NCBI RefSeq assembly: GCF_030296615.1
Contig: NZ_AP027732.1
Location: forward strand, 1,798,001-1,862,000
From: Frondihabitans sucicola
Lineage (GTDB): Bacteria > Actinomycetota > Actinomycetes > Actinomycetales > Microbacteriaceae
Direction of reading: 5' to 3'
DNA length: 64,000 nucleotides
In this document: positions 60,762 through 64,000 of the stretch, piece after piece
Position numbering within the stretch: position 1 is the first letter of the stretch
Layout of the letters: each line of letters starts with the position of its first letter
Notes under the pieces: model-generated
The model's database searches: none
What the model saw: only the letters and a program-made list of their open reading frames with translations
Told to the model about the DNA's origin: nothing
Position numbers and translations under genes: made by a program

Positions 60762-61451
60762 TCACTTCAGCAGCGACACCGCTCGGGCGATGACCAGCCC
60801 GAGCAGCACGAAGCCGCTCGCCGACTCCAGCGCCATGAGCGCCTTGGCGCGCGTGGTCAGGGGCATCGTGTCGGTCGGACTGAACGCCATCGAGTTCGTC
60901 AGCGAGAAGTAGAAGTAGTCGAAGTACGAGGCGACCCACCCCGATTTCTCCGACGACCCCACCGCGACCTCGCGGATGGCGTCGTGGTCCTCGTCCTGCG
61001 GAAAGCGGAAGTCCGCGTGCGGCAGGTCGCGCCGGTCCGCGTGCCGCCGGGTCACCGGGCCGCCGCGGTCCAGCTCCCAGTAGACGAGGCTGAACGCGAT
61101 GATGCTCGTCAGCCACACCTGCAGCGCGGCGAGCAGCAGCCGGGGTCCGTTCTCGGGATGCGACGCGACGAGCTGGAAGATCAGCTGCACGAGAGCCACG
61201 AGGTTGGCCGCCGCCAGCAGGAACGCCTGCCCCGACGACAGGTACTTCGACCACCGCGTCTCGCGGTGCAGCCGGGATGGATTGAGAAGCAGGAGCGGGA
61301 CGAGCAGGATCACGCCCACCCCGGCGACCCCGTAGCGCAGGGGCGGGTAGAAGGTGCTCGGCAGGGCCACGTACAGCGCCAGCGCGATGAGCAGGGCGAT
61401 GATCGCGGGCGCGCGGTGCTCTGCGCGGCGGCGACTCTCGTAGAGGTTCAC
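60762..61451 (-). CDS. DUF1345-like / pore-domain-like integral membrane protein
   Basis: 229 residues from GTG 61451: helices APAIIALLIALALYVALPST, LRYGVAGVGVILLVPLLLL, YLSSGQAFLLAAANLVALVQL, LLLAALQVWLTSIIAFSLVYW and SGFVLLGLVIARAVSLL. The segment YFDYFYFSLTNSMAFSPTDT, followed by ARAKALMALESASG, resembles the pore-helix region of ion-channel-2 or DUF1345 proteins, but the GYGD potassium filter is absent. Function unknown. Confidence 0.72.
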   Translation of the reverse strand: MNLYESRRRAEHRAPAIIALLIALALYVALPSTFYPPLRYGVAGVGVILLVPLLLLNPSRLHRETRWSKYLSSGQAFLLAAANLVALVQLIFQLVASHPENGPRLLLAALQVWLTSIIAFSLVYWELDRGGPVTRRHADRRDLPHADFRFPQDEDHDAIREVAVGSSEKSGWVASYFDYFYFSLTNSMAFSPTDTMPLTTRAKALMALESASGFVLLGLVIARAVSLLK

Positions 61452-61608
61452 GCCGGTCGATGGTAGCCGCCCGCATCCGCCGGAGGTCGGCCGCCGGTCG
61501 CGTTGCTCGGCTCCGGAAGGCCCCGGCCGCGGTGGCCGTCGACCGTGTCGATCACGGCGCCGCTCGATCGCTGCCAGCCTGTGAGCGGTTCCCTGCGAGA
61601 CTGGGGTC

Positions 61609-63216
61609 ATGAGTCTGCTCCGCCTGAACGACGTCACCGTGCGCTTCGAAGGGCGGACGGTGCTCCGTGAAGCGTTCCTGAAGCTCGACGCGAAAGACCG
61701 CGTGGGGCTGATCGGACGCAACGGATCGGGCAAGACGACCCTCCTGAAGCTCGCCCTCGACCAGGTTCAGCCCGACGAGGGCGCCGTCGCGGTCGAACAG
61801 GGCGTGCGGATCGGCTACTTCTCGCAGTTCTCCGAGCTGAACGGCCACAAGACGATCGCGGAAGAGCTCGAGGCCCTGTTCGACGACATCCACGCCGTCG
61901 AAGCCGAACTCGCGACCATCGAAGCCGAGATCCCCGTCGTCGCGATGGATCCCGACGGCAACCTCGACGGGCTGCTCGAACGGCAGTCGGAGCTCTTCGC
62001 CGAGATGGAGCGCCAGGGCGGCTGGGACTACCAGCGCAAGATCGACACGGCGCTCTCCACCCTCGGCTTCGCCGACGCCCACCGCGACCTTCCCATCGAC
62101 GATCTCTCCGGTGGCTGGCGCAACCGGGCGGCCCTGGCGAAGATCGTGCTCGGCGAGCCCGACGTCCTGCTGCTCGATGAGCCCACCAACTTCCTCGACG
62201 TCGCCGGCGTGGAGTGGCTCGAGGCCTGGTTCCGCGACTTTCGCGGTGCCGCCATCGTCGTGTCGCACGACCGGAGCTTCCTCGACGCCATTGCGACCCG
62301 CATCGTCGAGGTCGAGAACTTCCACCTGCACGAGTACCCCGGCAACTTCGCCGAGTACATCGTGCAGAAGCAGTTCCGCCTGAAGACGCTCGAGGCGCAG
62401 TACGTCCACGAGAACGAGCTCCTCGCCTTCGAGGCCGAGGGCATCAGCGATCGCCGCGAGGCCGCCAAGGCCGCGAAGGCGAGCGGGCAGGGGCTGAGCA
62501 AAGAGCTGTCCAAGATCAAGAAGTCGCGCACCCCGCGCCCGGTCGACCAGATCATCACCGACATCTACGGCGGCCTCCACGTCAAAGACGTGCTCTGCCG
62601 GGTGGACGCGCTCGCGAAGTCGTACGGCGACCGCGTCCTGTTCGACGACCTGTCGTTCGAGGTGCGCCGGGGGAGCCGCATCGTCGTGACCGGAGCCAAC
62701 GGCTCGGGCAAGAGCACGCTGCTCCGCGTCCTCGAGGGCAGCGAGAAGCAGGATCACGGGACGGTCGCCTGGGCGGGCGGCGCCAAGGTCGTCTCCTACA
62801 ACCGCATGCTCGACGAACTCGACCTGCAAGACACCGTCACCCACGCCGTCAACGGCCTTCCCGACAGTCTCGCGATCACCGCGACGCGCAAGTCGGTGGC
62901 GCGGTTCCTGGCGATGTTCCAGTTCTCCGAGGCCGACCTGAAGAGCAGGATCGGCACGCTCTCGGGCGGGCAGAAGGCGCGCGTCGCCATGGCGCAGTGT
63001 CTGCTCTCCGGAGCGTCGGTGCTGCTTCTCGACGAGCCGACCAACCACCTCGACCTGGTCAGCACGCAGGTGATGGAGCGGGCGCTCGTGCACTTCCCCG
63101 GGGCGGTCGTCGTGGTCAGCCACGACCGTTTCTTCAGCGACAAGATCGCCAACCGGCGGCTGACGTTCGGCGTCGAGGGGTCGGAGCCCGGCGAGGTCGA
63201 GGTGTCGGCCGCATGA
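61609..63216 (+). CDS. ABC-F family ATPase
   Basis: 535 residues, two ABC domains without membrane segments. First domain: Walker A LIGRNGSGKTTLLK near 35, signature LSGGWRNRAAL near 165, Walker B DVLLLDEPTNFLD near 184. Linker near 245-320, including the charged SGQGLSKELSKIKKSR. Second domain: Walker A GANGSGKSTLLR near 362, signature LSGGQKARVAM near 450, Walker B VLLLDEPTNHLD near 472. Acts on ribosomes rather than in transport. Whether housekeeping (EttA/Uup-like) or antibiotic-protecting cannot be decided; the short linker favours housekeeping. Confidence 0.92.
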   Translation: MSLLRLNDVTVRFEGRTVLREAFLKLDAKDRVGLIGRNGSGKTTLLKLALDQVQPDEGAVAVEQGVRIGYFSQFSELNGHKTIAEELEALFDDIHAVEAELATIEAEIPVVAMDPDGNLDGLLERQSELFAEMERQGGWDYQRKIDTALSTLGFADAHRDLPIDDLSGGWRNRAALAKIVLGEPDVLLLDEPTNFLDVAGVEWLEAWFRDFRGAAIVVSHDRSFLDAIATRIVEVENFHLHEYPGNFAEYIVQKQFRLKTLEAQYVHENELLAFEAEGISDRREAAKAAKASGQGLSKELSKIKKSRTPRPVDQIITDIYGGLHVKDVLCRVDALAKSYGDRVLFDDLSFEVRRGSRIVVTGANGSGKSTLLRVLEGSEKQDHGTVAWAGGAKVVSYNRMLDELDLQDTVTHAVNGLPDSLAITATRKSVARFLAMFQFSEADLKSRIGTLSGGQKARVAMAQCLLSGASVLLLDEPTNHLDLVSTQVMERALVHFPGAVVVVSHDRFFSDKIANRRLTFGVEGSEPGEVEVSAA

Positions 63217-64000
63217 GCCCCGCGGCACTGCTCGCCGGGTGCGGCGACCTCGGAACCGAGGTCGGGCTCCGCCTGCGAGCGGCCGGTTGGGAGGTCTCGG
63301 GCGTCCGGCGCCGGGCGGAGCTGCTCCCGAAGGCGTTCGGGCACCAGGCCGTCGACCTGCGGCACGAACGCCCCTTCGTCGCCCGCGACACCGCGGTCGT
63401 CGTCGTCGCACTGACAGCCGGCGACCGAACGGCCGAGGCCTACCGGGCTTCCTACCTCGACGGCCTCCGACACGTCCTCGAGGCCGTCGAGACGTCGGGA
63501 GCCGCGCCTCGGGTCCTCCTCCTCTCGTCGACGGCCGTGTACGACGTCGACGACGGGTCCGAGATCGACGAGACGACCGAGGCGACCGGGCGCACGCCCA
63601 CCGGCGCAGTCCTCCTCGAGACCGAGGCGCTGCTGCGGGAACGCTCTCGAGACTCTGTGATCCTGCGCCTCGGCGGAATCTACGGGCCCGGCCGCGAACG
63701 GCTTCTCGACCAGGTGCGCCAGGGCGGCATCCACGAGCCGCACGATTCGCCGTTCACGAACCGCATCCACCGCGACGACGCGGCCCGCGCGATCCTGCAC
63801 CTGGTGACTCTCGAGAACCCGCCGCCGCTCGTTCTGGGCGTCGACGACGAGCCCGCCCGGCTCGGCGACGTGCTGCGGTTCCTGGCCGCCGAGGTCGGGG
63901 CGGATGAACCGGGTACCGGATCCCGCGACCGCGGTCCTGCGGGGAGCAAACGCTGCAGCAACGCCCTCCTGCGCTCGACCGGCTTCGCGTTCTCCTACCC
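63213..64000 (+). CDS. NAD-dependent epimerase/SDR-e protein (runs off right edge)
   Basis: At least 262 residues. SPAALLAGCGDLGTEVGLRL is a glycine-rich NAD(P) motif (GCGDLG) of the YeeZ/YlbE-like extended SDRs; LLLSSTAVYDVDDGSEIDET corresponds to the S-T-Y active-site region, and ILRLGGIYGPGRERLLDQVR with FTNRIHRDDAARAILHLV follow. Overlaps the ABC-F stop as ATGA. The final residues lie outside the window. Confidence 0.87.
   Translation, partial: MSPAALLAGCGDLGTEVGLRLRAAGWEVSGVRRRAELLPKAFGHQAVDLRHERPFVARDTAVVVVALTAGDRTAEAYRASYLDGLRHVLEAVETSGAAPRVLLLSSTAVYDVDDGSEIDETTEATGRTPTGAVLLETEALLRERSRDSVILRLGGIYGPGRERLLDQVRQGGIHEPHDSPFTNRIHRDDAARAILHLVTLENPPPLVLGVDDEPARLGDVLRFLAAEVGADEPGTGSRDRGPAGSKRCSNALLRSTGFAFSY

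Overview
The window is high-GC DNA (about two thirds G+C by eye) with strong GC bias at third codon positions, frequent GTG/TTG starts, ATGA/GTGA gene overlaps and probable leaderless promoters. Gene content (class II FBP aldolase plus GlpX, an iol cluster with a Cgl0159-type aldolase, CU044_5270-type ECF partner, many Gfo/Idh/MocA enzymes, GH127) points to an actinomycete, most likely Microbacteriaceae. The family is inferred from gene style, not proven by a marker gene.

Layout. 1-2574: gluconeogenic core (fba, glpX) and rmuC. 2739-12008: a complete inositol catabolic operon (iolC, Cgl0159-type aldolase, iolA, iolB, iolD, iolE, iolG, iolH-like) closed by a 40-nt perfect palindrome; downstream lie a transaldolase-like gene, a tautomerase and a GntR/IolR-type regulator that share a TGT-N4-ACA operator-like motif. 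15236-19847: DEDDh exonuclease, ychF, an acetyltransferase and two Gfo/Idh oxidoreductases. 20343-26347: a small conserved unknown, a cellulose-synthase-like GT2 coupled to a GH18-like secreted protein with two carbohydrate-binding modules, a secreted unknown, and a near-identical 432-bp duplicate of the binding-module segment. 26400-43590: an accessory region of short genes (two ECF sigma modules, acetyltransferases, serine hydrolase, P-loop kinase, many tiny membrane proteins, HTH gene, cold-shock-like gene), beginning with IS481-type and arginase-type debris. Its gene boundaries repeatedly carry a short sequence close to AGCCGGACCCTCACCGTGCG, always seen on the + strand; this looks like a cassette-like array and is the main candidate for an undescribed system. 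43593-48484: LysR, two SDRs, MFS transporter, TetR and SnoaL-like genes. 48637-57346: LacI regulator facing a GH127 beta-L-arabinofuranosidase / ABC sugar importer / dehydrogenase operon ending in an aldo-keto reductase stub. 57520-64000: divergent TetR / MBL-fold pair, FAD-linked oxidase, small unknown, membrane protein, ABC-F ATPase and an NAD-dependent epimerase cut by the right edge.

Data quality: at least ten otherwise intact housekeeping or catabolic genes need one added base to stay in frame, almost always in a G or C run of four or more. These look like systematic homopolymer deletions in the assembly rather than pseudogenes; they are annotated as single CDSs with the break stated.
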